Assembly: GCA_038534195.1 (NCBI GenBank)
Contig: JBCAXE010000013.1
Coordinates: 17,544 to 81,543, forward strand
DNA: 64,000 nt
Direction of reading: 5' to 3'
Source: JAJFFW01 sp038534195
GTDB lineage: Bacteria; Pseudomonadota; Alphaproteobacteria; Caulobacterales; Parvularculaceae
In this document: one piece after another, positions 15,206 to 24,445 of the stretch
Position numbering within the stretch: position 1 is the stretch's first letter
Layout: every line of letters begins with the position of its first letter
Notes under the pieces: model-generated
Databases searched by the model: none
What the model saw: the letters and a program-made list of their open reading frames with translations, nothing else
What the model was told of the DNA's origin: nothing
Program-made: the position numbers and the translations under genes

Positions 15206-18200
15206 TTATGCGCACAAGCGCGCGAAAGCGTGATCGAGTAATGTGTCGGGCAGGGGCATTAGTGTTGCTTCAAAGGTCCATAGAAGCGCTGAGTCTATTC
15301 GCCTGCCGGGGTAAATCTCCCGCAGGAGCGCTCGATAGGCCGCCATTTGCGCCAGATAACTGGCTGCAACGTCTTCCGCCTTGGCGGGCGGTGGGCGATT
15401 GGTCTTGTAATCGATGACGAGGACCCGTGTGTCTGTCACAAGGAGGCGGTCAATCTGGCCAGAGATGATCTGATCGCCGCGTAATCCCGCAGGCGCGCCG
15501 GCAATAGAGACTTCGGCTCGGCCTTCGGGCGCAAACACGTCGGCAAATGTGGGTTCGCTCAGAACGGCCATCGCTTCTTTGCGCCAACGCTCCTGTTCTG
15601 CTGCGTCAATATCGGGGGCCAGCTTTTGAAGAAGGCGCGCGGCGGCCTCATTGCGCGCCTCGTGCGGCAGGTCAGGTAATAGTTCAAGCAGCCGATGGAG
15701 AACGCGCCCCCGGAAATAGGGATCGCCCCCGGCGAGCGGCGCATAAACGGCCGGTTCCGCCGACGCCTCGGCGTCATCGGCGAGTTTTGAGGGCGACAAA
15801 CGCAAAATCGGCTGTTCGGCGGGCGCGCGCGCGCCGAACCAGTCGGGTGCTTCCGGCGGCGCGAACGGCGCATCCGACTGCTTTTTCTTGACCTTCTTTG
15901 TTTGCGGACACTCAACTGACAAGACGTCGCCGGCCCAACCGGAATGAGCTTCGGATTGAACATCGTCTAGTCGCCCAAAAGCGTCCTCTGCCAGCGCGTA
16001 CCAGCTTTTTTCCGCAGTCGGTTTCTTCTGTCGATTCTTGCTGTTTTTGTCTTCGACGCCGCAAATGTAGAGCCGGTCGCGTGCACGGGTCGCCGCCACA
16101 TAGAGAAGCCGTCTGTACTCTTCGTATTTTTCGCGTTTCGCCTCGTCATAGAGCGCTTGAACGGCGGCGCTGGCGTCGTGTTTGACGCGGCACAGAACAG
16201 GAATGTCGGCGGCGAGCTTTTCTGAAGGCGCAGGCAAGACCGAACCGGTTTTGGTGTTCGGCGGCTTGTGAGCGTCGAGCAGAAAAACGATATCGCCTTC
16301 AAGCCCTTTGGCGCCGTGGACGGTCATTACCCTCACGGCGTCGCTCGCTTGTTCGAGCTCGCGCTTGATCTCTCCGGCGTTTTTCTCCGCCCACGAAATA
16401 AAGCCTTGGAGACTGCGCGGGTGACCCGCTTCATAGTCCAGCGCCTGGCGCAGGAACTCGTCGATCGGCTCGCGGCTTGCGTCGCTGAGGCGGCCGTAGA
16501 GACGTGTGCGGCCTGACGGCGCGCCGCTTTCCAGAATATGGCTGAAGAAGGCGTAGGCGCCTTCCTTTTGGGCTGTGCGCCTGGCTGCGCTGATCTCATC
16601 GACGGCCTGTGTCCATGCGCGGCGCTCACGAGCGCGCTTTTGCAATGTGCGCCACAGGCTGTGTTTGCGGTCATAGGCGAGATCAAAGAGGTCGGCGTCA
16701 TCAAGTCCGAAAAAAGGGCTCTTTAAAATTTCGGCGAGCGACAGATCGTCTTCGTCGAGTAAGACGCAACGCGCATAGGCGAGGAGGTCCTCCACCGCCG
16801 GGTCTTCAAGCAGCTTCAGCCGATCGGCGCCGGCGACGGGCACGCCGCTGCGCGCAAGCGCATTAATCATCTGATGGAAGAGCGGACCCCGGCTTTGAAC
16901 AAGTATGATGATGTCGCCCGCCTCAACCGCACGGGCGCGCGATTGAAGCGTCTCGGCGCCGATCCATGCCTTGATCTCAGCTGCGATATGTCCGCACAGG
17001 ACTGTCGTCGGACTATCTTCGCTAACAGCATCAACCGGCGCGTCCCAGGCTTTTGTTTCTTTCTTGTCAGGCTTCGGGGTCAGCGGCCACAGCTCAACGC
17101 GCCCTGCCTCGCCTGCACGATTGACGCCGTGGCGCAACGTTTCGTCTGCGACGCCTTCCAGCGCTTGCTTGTCGGCGAAGAGCGCATCCACAAATGCTAA
17201 CACCGGCGCTGTCGTGCGAAACGATAGCGTGAGGGGCACATTTTCAAAGGCGTGGTCGGCGGCGGCGATGCGCTTGCCGAGGTCGGCCTGTTTGGCGTTG
17301 AATAATCCCGCGTCTGCGCCCTGAAAGGAATAGATCGATTGTTTCTTGTCGCCGACGGCGAAGAAGGTGCGCCCGTCCGAGCGCGCTCCGGCGCCGGCGA
17401 AGAACTCCGTAAGCGGCCCTTCCACAATGTCCCATTGGCCGGGGCTCGTGTCCTGCGCTTCGTCGAGGAGAATATGGTCGAGCCCAGCGTCAAGCTTGTA
17501 CATGACCCAGGCGTTACGTTCCCTGTCGGCGAGCAAAGCGTTGGTAGCGATGATCAAATCGTCATAGTCAAGGCCAGCGCGCTGTTCCTTGAGATTTGCG
17601 TAGTGCGATAAGGCGGCGTCAATAAGCGTGAGGAAATTCGCCGTATCGCGATAGATTGCGACCGACTTCAGCGTATTGATCTGTTCGTGGAAACGCACCT
17701 GCGCATCTGTTAGCGCGTCATTGAGTGTCGGATCGATTTTCTTAACCGGTGCGTCGCAGAGTTTGTCGCGCGGCGTATCACTTTCTGTAAGAAAGTAAGT
17801 GCGAACGGCGGCGACGGCGTCTGCAGGTGTTGCTGCATTGGCGTATGCCGTTAGTTGGTTTTCGGCGTACTTCTTCGCCGTCGGCCCGCCGTGTGCCAGC
17901 GCCTCGCGGGCGCGCGCCATCAGACCGCGGTCAAGGCTTGCGGCGATTTGCTTGATCACGGCCTCCTCCGTGTCCGCCGGGTTAACGCCAAGAAGGCGCG
18001 CGACTTCTTCGCACGCCGTTTCCAGCGCGCCGGGTCGGGCAAATAGAGCGTGCAGGTTCTGGCGTGCAAGCAACGGCGTCTTCAACGCGTCACGCAATGC
18101 GTCCGGCGCAAATCTCTCGGTCAAGCGCGCCAGCGCAACATGGACGGCGCCGCTCTCACCCTCATTGCCGAGCCCGTCAATCGCCTGGCCCGCCATCGCC

Positions 18201-18673
18201 GCCGCCGCGTCGTCTTCCAGAACCGTAAACCCCGGCGTGACGCCTGCTTCCAGAGGAAACCGTTTCAGAACGCTTTCGCAGAAGGAATGGATCGTCTGAA
18301 TCTTTAGCCCGCCAGGCGTTTCGATCGCCCGCGCAAACAGGCGCCGCGCCTCCGCGAGTTTTTCCAGCGTCCGGTTCTTCCGGCCGCCTTCGAGTGCGTC
18401 CAGCGCTTCGTTGAGGTCCTTGTCGTCGGCCAGCGACCATTCGCCGAGCAACTTATAGAGACGCCCGGCCATTTCTGCGGCGGCCGCTTTGGTGAAGGTA
18501 ATGCAGAGAACTTTCGCCGGATCGACCTCGTCCAGAAGAAGGCGCGCCACCCGGTCCGTCAGTACACGCGTCTTTCCGGCCCCTGCGTTCGCGGAAACAA
18601 ATGCAGAGCGCGCCGGCGCCGCCGCACGCCGCTGATTCTCGACCGTTTCCTCAAACGGGGTCACTGGGTCCAT
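15206..18673 (-). CDS. addA: AddA, helicase-nuclease subunit of the AddAB recombination complex
   Basis: 1155 aa UvrD/Rep superfamily 1A helicase with a C-terminal RecB-type nuclease, which with AddB processes double-strand breaks for RecA loading. Walker A is SANAGAGKT (about 27-34), followed by TFTKAAAAEM (motif Ia), LLDEAQDTSPGQW (motif II), VGDKKQSIYSFQGA (motif III), MTVHGAKGLEGD (motif V) and YVAATRARDRLY (motif VI). The nuclease motif is VIDYKTNR near residue 1105, preceded by GQIDRL. I choose ATG 18673 (MDPVTPFEE), which overlaps addB by 23 nt; longer in-frame starts up to 18802 lie deep inside addB. Confidence 0.96.
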   Translation of the reverse strand: MDPVTPFEETVENQRRAAAPARSAFVSANAGAGKTRVLTDRVARLLLDEVDPAKVLCITFTKAAAAEMAGRLYKLLGEWSLADDKDLNEALDALEGGRKNRTLEKLAEARRLFARAIETPGGLKIQTIHSFCESVLKRFPLEAGVTPGFTVLEDDAAAAMAGQAIDGLGNEGESGAVHVALARLTERFAPDALRDALKTPLLARQNLHALFARPGALETACEEVARLLGVNPADTEEAVIKQIAASLDRGLMARAREALAHGGPTAKKYAENQLTAYANAATPADAVAAVRTYFLTESDTPRDKLCDAPVKKIDPTLNDALTDAQVRFHEQINTLKSVAIYRDTANFLTLIDAALSHYANLKEQRAGLDYDDLIIATNALLADRERNAWVMYKLDAGLDHILLDEAQDTSPGQWDIVEGPLTEFFAGAGARSDGRTFFAVGDKKQSIYSFQGADAGLFNAKQADLGKRIAAADHAFENVPLTLSFRTTAPVLAFVDALFADKQALEGVADETLRHGVNRAGEAGRVELWPLTPKPDKKETKAWDAPVDAVSEDSPTTVLCGHIAAEIKAWIGAETLQSRARAVEAGDIIILVQSRGPLFHQMINALARSGVPVAGADRLKLLEDPAVEDLLAYARCVLLDEDDLSLAEILKSPFFGLDDADLFDLAYDRKHSLWRTLQKRARERRAWTQAVDEISAARRTAQKEGAYAFFSHILESGAPSGRTRLYGRLSDASREPIDEFLRQALDYEAGHPRSLQGFISWAEKNAGEIKRELEQASDAVRVMTVHGAKGLEGDIVFLLDAHKPPNTKTGSVLPAPSEKLAADIPVLCRVKHDASAAVQALYDEAKREKYEEYRRLLYVAATRARDRLYICGVEDKNSKNRQKKPTAEKSWYALAEDAFGRLDDVQSEAHSGWAGDVLSVECPQTKKVKKKQSDAPFAPPEAPDWFGARAPAEQPILRLSPSKLADDAEASAEPAVYAPLAGGDPYFRGRVLHRLLELLPDLPHEARNEAAARLLQKLAPDIDAAEQERWRKEAMAVLSEPTFADVFAPEGRAEVSIAGAPAGLRGDQIISGQIDRLLVTDTRVLVIDYKTNRPPPAKAEDVAASYLAQMAAYRALLREIYPGRRIDSALLWTFEATLMPLPDTLLDHAFARLCA

Positions 18674-21659
18674 CCTCTTCATTGCGCCATTCGCGGCGGC
18701 GCGCGAGTTGGTCATAGTCGCCATATACGTCCACAAACTCCGCGCGCGGCTGCGATAGATACGCCGTATCTGGATCAGCATAATGGGCAATGATTTTTTC
18801 AAACCCGTCGCGCGCGTCGTTCACCGCTTTTTCAGCCTCTGCGTCTTCGGCGGAAAGCGTGTTTTCCTTGTCTTTGTCTTTGCGGAGGAGAAAGCGAAGA
18901 TACTGGAAACTTTTGACGCCGCGCGCATTGATCCCGTCGAAGCCGCCTTCGCGCGCGATCAGCGCCGTTAAGGGGAGTTGCGGGCTGAAGTCGCTTTTGA
19001 TCTGTTTCAGAGACGGTATGGATTTGGACTTGTAATCGTAGATATCAACAAAGCCGTCGGGTTGCAGGTCGATGCGGTCGGCGCGCGCTTTAAGCGTGAA
19101 TGGCGCGCCGGCGATTTCATGAGTCCAGGCGCCTTCGGTTTCCACAAAAACAGTGGGCCCAGCCTCTAAACTGGACGCATGAAACGCCTCGAACCAGCGT
19201 AAAGTGTCCGTCACATGAGCGCGCCAGAAAGCGTCTTCTTTTCGCGTATACCCAAATTGTGGCGCCGTCTCATCAAACAGCGTTGTGAGTATCGACTCTG
19301 CGTTGTCGGGCGAAAAACTGGGATACTGTTTGGCGAACTCCTCAAAGACTTTGTGAAAAAGACTGCCGAGGTGTCGCGCGTCGAAGTCCTCGCCCAGAGC
19401 GTCGAGCTTGCGCAATTTCAAGATTTGGTTGGCGTAAACCCCGTAGGGGTCGCGCAATAGAGCGCCGATGCGCGTGACGAAAAGCGATTTGGGACGGGCC
19501 TCGACAGGCGGAGCGAAGTTTGGCGCCGCCGCTGGACGGACGTCCGCCGGTTTGTTTAGAAGAAAAGCAAGGTGCGCATATTTTGCGGTTTGATCCGTGT
19601 GCTTGATTGCGTCTCCGCCTGTGAGGATATTGCGTAAACGGAGCAACCACCGCGAGGGCTTGGTTGGCTTACCTCCGGCGCGCGCCGCGCGTGTTAGGGC
19701 GACACGTCGACTAGAGGCCAGTTGCGCGAAGTCGTGGGCGGCCAGTCCAATCCGTCGTTCCGGCGAAGGCAGGCCGATATCCTTGCGCATGGGGCGCGAC
19801 AGGAACGGATCAACCGCCGCTTCGCTCGGCCAGACGCCTTCATTAAGGCCGCCGAGAATTACGAGGTCAGCGGACTGCAGACGTGCTTCCAGCGGTCCCA
19901 AAATCGACAGGCGCGGATGCGCCGGCGTTCGGCGGCGCACCGTAGCGGCCGATATGAGTTGGGCGAAAATCTCTGGATACTGCGCGCCTGGCGCAGCGAC
20001 GGCGTTCACCGCCGGCTTTAGATCCGCCATAAGAGCGGCGCCGGTCTCGCCGTCTTCGCCCGCCCAGAGCGCCGCCGTTCCCGGCTCGTTGGGCCGCGCG
20101 GCGAGCGCTTCCGCGCAAGCAATATGGGCGCTGAATACATCCTGAAAAGTTGCATTTGACGTCGATGGCTGAAACCGCTCGGCCCGTTCAAGCGCATCGC
20201 AGATCGGCGCTAAAGCCTCGGCGCGCCCAGACTGCGCCGCGCGCTCTCTGACGCCCGCAGCCCCAGGTTTGCCTGGCGCGAGCCCGCGCAGCGCTCGATC
20301 GAGCTGGTTCACACGCTGCGCTTTTTCGGTGTCGTCGAGACTGAAGCGGCAGAGCGGGTGGCGCGCCATCGCCATCAACTTGACCGGATCGGCTCGGTCA
20401 TGAAGCCACTCGGCCACTAACCGAAGATAGAGCCCACACGGACTATTATGAAAGGGGATGCCAGCGGAATCGTCTATCATCACGTCCCAACGCCGCATCT
20501 TTGCCGCTACCCGCCGCGACAAGTCCCTGTCCGGGGTGACGAGCATGGCCGTGGCGTCGGGCGCCTCCAGCGTCTCACGCATCATCAGCGCAATCGCCGT
20601 CGCTTCTTCCTCTTCGTCAGCCGCGTCAATAAGTGTGAGGTTTTTGGTCGCCGATTTTAGGTGCGGGTCGTCGCGCGCGGCTTCTTGGACCAAGGCGCGC
20701 CAGTCGTCTGTGGCGTTGGCGGGACGTAACGCTATGGAAATCAAACTTCGACGGGGATTATGCGCCTCGCCAACAGGCCATGACCGCACTTTTGGTGCGG
20801 CGTAGGCAATCTCTTCCAGCAGCGCTTTCAACCCCGCCTGCGGATGCGGGTCGTCAATCTCGGCCCAGCCCTTTTCCGCCGCGAGATCAGTGTCGAGACC
20901 CGGCAAAACAATCGCGCCCTTTTCAAAGGACGCGACCGTTTTCATGAGCTGCGCCACAGATGGCGCAGACCCCGTGGTGCCGGCGATAATGACAGGATAA
21001 TTCGGCGGTTCGGCGGACCACTGAGCGCGTTTCGCGTTGATCAAGCGTACGCGCCGGTCCGCCGGATCTAGCTTTCCGATCGCCGCCAGATGCGCCGGCC
21101 AGGCCTTGGTGACGATATCAAGAAACGTGAGCGACTCATTCCAGTGCGCAGCGAACCGCTCCGGAACCACATCCCGAAGTTTATCGAAGGGAATTTCCTC
21201 CGTATAAAAAGAATCGAGGAGCTTCGCCAATTCTCCCGCGGCGCAGAGAGCTGCCGGCCAGTTTTCCTGGCCGGCGAAGGCCCGGTCCTTTGCGGCGACG
21301 AGTTGCGCAAGGGTGAGCTTTCGCTCCATGGCGCTGACGGCCGGCGGCAAGGAAATTTCCGCTTCAGTATCGCCTCTGAAGAGTCCAGCGTCGTCGTCGA
21401 TATCGCCGAGCGCTTCGATGCGCGGCAACAAGACGGCGCGAACGCCCCGTTCCATTGCGGATTTCTGAAAGGCTTCGCCCAGCGCCCGGACGGCGCGGCG
21501 GGTGGGCGCGAATATACGCATATCGGCAAGCGCGACGGGATCGCCGCCCGTAGCGTCGGCGAGTCCAGCCGCAAGGTCGGTTAGAAAAGGACGCCCGGCT
21601 GCGATCGAAAAAATGCGCGGCGTCGCGGCATTCAGGAACGAGCGTGCGGGTTCCGCCAT
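18651..21659 (-). CDS. addB: AddB, nuclease subunit of the AddAB recombination complex
   Basis: 1002 aa partner of AddA, with an inactive-helicase-like body and a C-terminal RecB-family nuclease: LGSLFHKVFEEFAK (histidine), ARADRID and VDIYDYKSKS (metal and catalytic residues, about residues 790-900). The gene neighbours and length match alphaproteobacterial AddB. I see no cysteine in roughly the last 300 residues, so the 4Fe-4S cluster that braces the nuclease domain of Bacillus AddB is absent, as is usual in this class of bacteria. ATG 21659 overlaps the murU stop as TGATG; an ATG two codons upstream (21665) is less likely. Confidence 0.94.
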   Translation of the reverse strand: MAEPARSFLNAATPRIFSIAAGRPFLTDLAAGLADATGGDPVALADMRIFAPTRRAVRALGEAFQKSAMERGVRAVLLPRIEALGDIDDDAGLFRGDTEAEISLPPAVSAMERKLTLAQLVAAKDRAFAGQENWPAALCAAGELAKLLDSFYTEEIPFDKLRDVVPERFAAHWNESLTFLDIVTKAWPAHLAAIGKLDPADRRVRLINAKRAQWSAEPPNYPVIIAGTTGSAPSVAQLMKTVASFEKGAIVLPGLDTDLAAEKGWAEIDDPHPQAGLKALLEEIAYAAPKVRSWPVGEAHNPRRSLISIALRPANATDDWRALVQEAARDDPHLKSATKNLTLIDAADEEEEATAIALMMRETLEAPDATAMLVTPDRDLSRRVAAKMRRWDVMIDDSAGIPFHNSPCGLYLRLVAEWLHDRADPVKLMAMARHPLCRFSLDDTEKAQRVNQLDRALRGLAPGKPGAAGVRERAAQSGRAEALAPICDALERAERFQPSTSNATFQDVFSAHIACAEALAARPNEPGTAALWAGEDGETGAALMADLKPAVNAVAAPGAQYPEIFAQLISAATVRRRTPAHPRLSILGPLEARLQSADLVILGGLNEGVWPSEAAVDPFLSRPMRKDIGLPSPERRIGLAAHDFAQLASSRRVALTRAARAGGKPTKPSRWLLRLRNILTGGDAIKHTDQTAKYAHLAFLLNKPADVRPAAAPNFAPPVEARPKSLFVTRIGALLRDPYGVYANQILKLRKLDALGEDFDARHLGSLFHKVFEEFAKQYPSFSPDNAESILTTLFDETAPQFGYTRKEDAFWRAHVTDTLRWFEAFHASSLEAGPTVFVETEGAWTHEIAGAPFTLKARADRIDLQPDGFVDIYDYKSKSIPSLKQIKSDFSPQLPLTALIAREGGFDGINARGVKSFQYLRFLLRKDKDKENTLSAEDAEAEKAVNDARDGFEKIIAHYADPDTAYLSQPRAEFVDVYGDYDQLARRREWRNEEDGPSDPV

Positions 21660-22402
21660 CAGCAATCCGCGTCGCGCCGCAGCCGCGCCTCGGCGGCGGC
21701 GAGCCCGTCCGGATCACCCACATGCATCCAGAAACCTTCATGGACGCAACCGAAGAGCCGCCCTTCCTCAAGCGCGCTGTCCCATAGACGCTTGGTGGAA
21801 AATGGCCCCTCCGGTGCGTCGTCAAGAAGCGCAGGCTTGATGATCTGCAGGCCTGTGAACACGAACGGCGCATGCGCGTCGCGTCGGAAGTCAATCCGTC
21901 CGTCGCCGGTCAGGGTGAAGTCGCCGGCGCCGATGTAACCGCTTGTCTCGGCGATCGGTGAGAGAAGCAATAGCGCGTCCATTACTTCCGGGTTCCAGTG
22001 CGCATGCAGATTGGCGCAAGCGTCCGTATCCGGCGCATCGAGCAGAATAGCGTCGGTGTTTGTGCAAAAAATTGCGTCGCCGTGAAAATGACCGCGCGCT
22101 TTTTTCAAACCGCCACCGGTTTCCATCAGTTGGCTTCGTTCGTCGGAGATAATAATTTCCGGGCGCTGTCTTCGTAACACATGATCTTCGACCATTTTAG
22201 CGAGATAGTGGACATTGACGACGGCGCTGGCCAGCCCTGCCTCAGCGAAGCGGTCAAGCGCATAATCTATGAGCGGCTTTCCCGCGACCGGGATCAGCGG
22301 TTTCGGGCGGTCGTCCGTAAGTGGACGCATGCGCGTGCCGAGACCGGCGGCGAGCACCATGGCGGTTGTGATTTTTGGGGCGGTTGAGCTCTTGGTTGTC
22401 AC
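21659..22402 (-). CDS. murU: N-acetylmuramate-1-phosphate uridylyltransferase MurU
   Basis: 247 aa sugar-1-phosphate nucleotidyltransferase. The signature is VLAAGLGTRMRPLTDDRPKP at the N-terminus, followed by GKPLIDYAL and the metal-site region CTNTDAILLD. Proteins of this type next to an AmgK-like kinase are MurU: AmgK phosphorylates N-acetylmuramate recovered from peptidoglycan and MurU makes UDP-N-acetylmuramate, bypassing de novo synthesis and lowering fosfomycin sensitivity. The start overlaps the amgK stop by four bases (ATGA at 22399-22402) and its stop overlaps addB. A mannose-1-phosphate guanylyltransferase is the alternative by sequence alone; context favours MurU. Confidence 0.87.
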   Translation of the reverse strand: MTTKSSTAPKITTAMVLAAGLGTRMRPLTDDRPKPLIPVAGKPLIDYALDRFAEAGLASAVVNVHYLAKMVEDHVLRRQRPEIIISDERSQLMETGGGLKKARGHFHGDAIFCTNTDAILLDAPDTDACANLHAHWNPEVMDALLLLSPIAETSGYIGAGDFTLTGDGRIDFRRDAHAPFVFTGLQIIKPALLDDAPEGPFSTKRLWDSALEEGRLFGCVHEGFWMHVGDPDGLAAAEARLRRDADC

Positions 22403-23490
22403 GGCGCGAGTTCCGGCAATGTATCTGTGAAAAAGCGGCGCAATTCGGCGAGCGCCGGCGTGCGTAAATTTTGCCTGAAGTGCGCCTCAACGCGCGGGAG
22501 AAATTGTAGGTAGCGCAGCTTTTGATCGCGATTGATGAGGCGTGCAAAGATACCGAGAATCTTTGCGTTTCGCTGCGCGCCGAGTATCGCGTAGTCACGG
22601 CGCAACCGCTCTTCGTCAAAGTCCGGGAACTGGACCGCCTCCTGACAATAATAATCGAGAACTGATAGCGCCAAAGTTGGGTCAACGTCGCGGCGCGCGT
22701 CTTCCAGTAGAGACACAAGATCATAGGCCGCATGTCCGAAAAGCCCGTCCTGAAAGTCGATGACGCCGACCCTCGACGCCGCTTCGCGGTTTGGCAGCCA
22801 CAACAAATTCTCAGCGTGATAGTCGCGAAGGACCATCAGGTGCGGCGCGCTCACATCGGCGATAATGTCCGCCCAAATCTTATTGTAAATGTCGTATTGA
22901 TCGGCGGAGAGCGCGCCGCCGGTCTTATGCGGCCAGTACCATTCCGCCAACAGATCGACTTCCGCCTTCATGGCGACCGCATCATATACGAGCATTTGAT
23001 AATCGGCGGTTGGCGGTGGGGTAAGTCCGGCGCCGCGCAGCGTAATCAACGCATCAACAGCGGCGCGGTATAGTTCGGGCTCATCGGCGCCGGCGGCGAT
23101 TGTGGTCGTGTAAAGATCATCGCCTAGATCTTCGATCAGCGCGAAACCGTTCGCCGCATCGACCGCATATATTTCCGGCGCTGACAAACCTGCGGCGCGG
23201 AGCGTCTCGCCGATGCTCAAAAAGGCGAAGAGATTAGGCCCGGCGAGGCGCGCCATGGCGTTATAGCCTAGCGCGCAACGCTCGCTTGCGCTGGCTTCCG
23301 GCGGACAAGCGGCGGTTTCGGCGCCTGGCGGCGCGATCATTAATAGGGCGTTTCGGCCCTTGTCGATCATGCGCACATAGCTTCGGGTGGAGGCGTCGCC
23401 GGCGAGGGGACGGGCGGTCGCGCTGGCCCAACCGGCATCGGCCAAAAACGCCGCGCGGCGGGCCATTATTTCATCGGGCGTAGTCGTCAT
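22399..23490 (-). CDS. amgK: AmgK, N-acetylmuramate/N-acetylglucosamine anomeric kinase
   Basis: 363 aa aminoglycoside-phosphotransferase-fold kinase. The nucleotide region near the start reads LAGDASTRSYVRM, the catalytic loop is VLRDYHAENLLWLP (HxxN type) and the metal motif is GVIDFQDGLFG. In the AmgK-MurU route of peptidoglycan recycling it phosphorylates N-acetylmuramate at C1. ATG 23490 overlaps the tsaE stop (ATGA), and its stop overlaps murU in the same way, so tsaE-amgK-murU are tightly coupled. The frame is open 57 codons upstream, but that stretch is the tsaE gene read in another frame. Confidence 0.88.
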   Translation of the reverse strand: MTTTPDEIMARRAAFLADAGWASATARPLAGDASTRSYVRMIDKGRNALLMIAPPGAETAACPPEASASERCALGYNAMARLAGPNLFAFLSIGETLRAAGLSAPEIYAVDAANGFALIEDLGDDLYTTTIAAGADEPELYRAAVDALITLRGAGLTPPPTADYQMLVYDAVAMKAEVDLLAEWYWPHKTGGALSADQYDIYNKIWADIIADVSAPHLMVLRDYHAENLLWLPNREAASRVGVIDFQDGLFGHAAYDLVSLLEDARRDVDPTLALSVLDYYCQEAVQFPDFDEERLRRDYAILGAQRNAKILGIFARLINRDQKLRYLQFLPRVEAHFRQNLRTPALAELRRFFTDTLPELAP

Positions 23491-23969
23491 GAATTGGTTT
23501 TGTTTTCCCGCAACTTTTCTTTCAGCGCAGCCACTCTTGTCGCCCAGTTTCCGCGTCCCGTCACGCTCGCCGCGCGACTTTGTCCTTTGAGCGAAATTCG
23601 GACCGCCAATAAATCGTGTGGCAGGTACGGCTCTATTTTCTCCGGCCATTCGATCAGGCAAACGCCATCCTCAAGCGCTTCTTCGAACCCGATATCCCAG
23701 ACTTCTTCGGCTGATTTAAGGCGATAAAGGTCAAAATGGCGGATGGCCCATTTCGGCGTTTCATAGACCTGGACGAGGGGAAAGCTTGGGCTTGGCGCTT
23801 CATCCTCGCCTGTTAATGCAGCGATCAGCGCGCGCGCAAGGCTGGTCTTCCCGGCGCCCAGCGGGCCGGAAAGGCACACAAAATCCCCGTCAGTGAGACG
23901 GGCGGCGATGGCGGCCCCGAGCGCCTGCGTATCGGCTTCTTTGGGCAAATCGATAGCGAACTGTTCCAC
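23487..23969 (-). CDS. tsaE: TsaE, ATPase of the tRNA t6A threonylcarbamoylation complex
   Basis: 160 aa P-loop ATPase (YjeE family) that works with TsaB and TsaD to make the t6A modification at position 37 of ANN-decoding tRNAs. Walker A is GPLGAGKT (35-42), followed by SPSFPLVQVYE and the RHFDLYRL and LIEWPEK segments. GTG 23969 (VEQFAIDLPKE) gives the usual family length; an ATG at 24032 would add 21 residues with no family match. First gene of the cluster continuing into amgK, murU, addB, addA and trxA; divergent from the ferredoxin gene. Confidence 0.94.
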   Translation of the reverse strand: MEQFAIDLPKEADTQALGAAIAARLTDGDFVCLSGPLGAGKTSLARALIAALTGEDEAPSPSFPLVQVYETPKWAIRHFDLYRLKSAEEVWDIGFEEALEDGVCLIEWPEKIEPYLPHDLLAVRISLKGQSRAASVTGRGNWATRVAALKEKLRENKTNS

Positions 23970-24123
23970 GCGCCAACAGATAGGGCGACGCGCGCCGCTC
24001 GCCAAGGATTCGCTGCCGCCCGCGGTCCTCACGCGCCACTTGTCGCGGCGCGGCGAAAGGGCTTGCGTCGCCCCGCCGCCGCCTTACATATGCGCCTTCA
24101 AGACACGAGCGGAACACCTGTCC

Positions 24124-24444
24124 ATGCCGAAAATCACCTATATCGAACACAACGGAACCGAACATGTCATCGACGCAGAAAATGGCGTTTCGGTGATGGA
24201 AACGGCGATCAAAAATATGGTTCCAGGCATTGATGCGGACTGTGGCGGCGCCTGCGCTTGCGCCACTTGCCATGTTTATGTCGATGAGGCGTGGGTTGAG
24301 AAAACCGGCAAACCGGAAGCGATGGAAGAATCAATGCTCGATTTTGCTTCTGAACCCAAAGCGAATTCGCGCCTGTCATGTCAATTGACAGTGAGCGACG
24401 CATTTGATGGCCTGATTGTCCGCCTGCCTGAATTTCAGGGTTAA
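24124..24444 (+). CDS. Adrenodoxin-type [2Fe-2S] ferredoxin
   Basis: 106 aa vertebrate-type (adrenodoxin/FdxB-like) ferredoxin. The cluster cysteines follow C-x5-C-x2-C in CGGACACATC (about 40-49), with the fourth in RLSCQLTV (about residue 86). One extra cysteine lies inside the loop. The C-terminus ends RLPEFQG as in the alphaproteobacterial class. Such ferredoxins supply electrons to cytochrome P450s, to Fe-S assembly or to haem A and ubiquinone hydroxylation; no partner gene is adjacent. ATG 24124 is divergent from tsaE. Confidence 0.95.
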   Translation: MPKITYIEHNGTEHVIDAENGVSVMETAIKNMVPGIDADCGGACACATCHVYVDEAWVEKTGKPEAMEESMLDFASEPKANSRLSCQLTVSDAFDGLIVRLPEFQG

Positions 24445-24445
24445 A

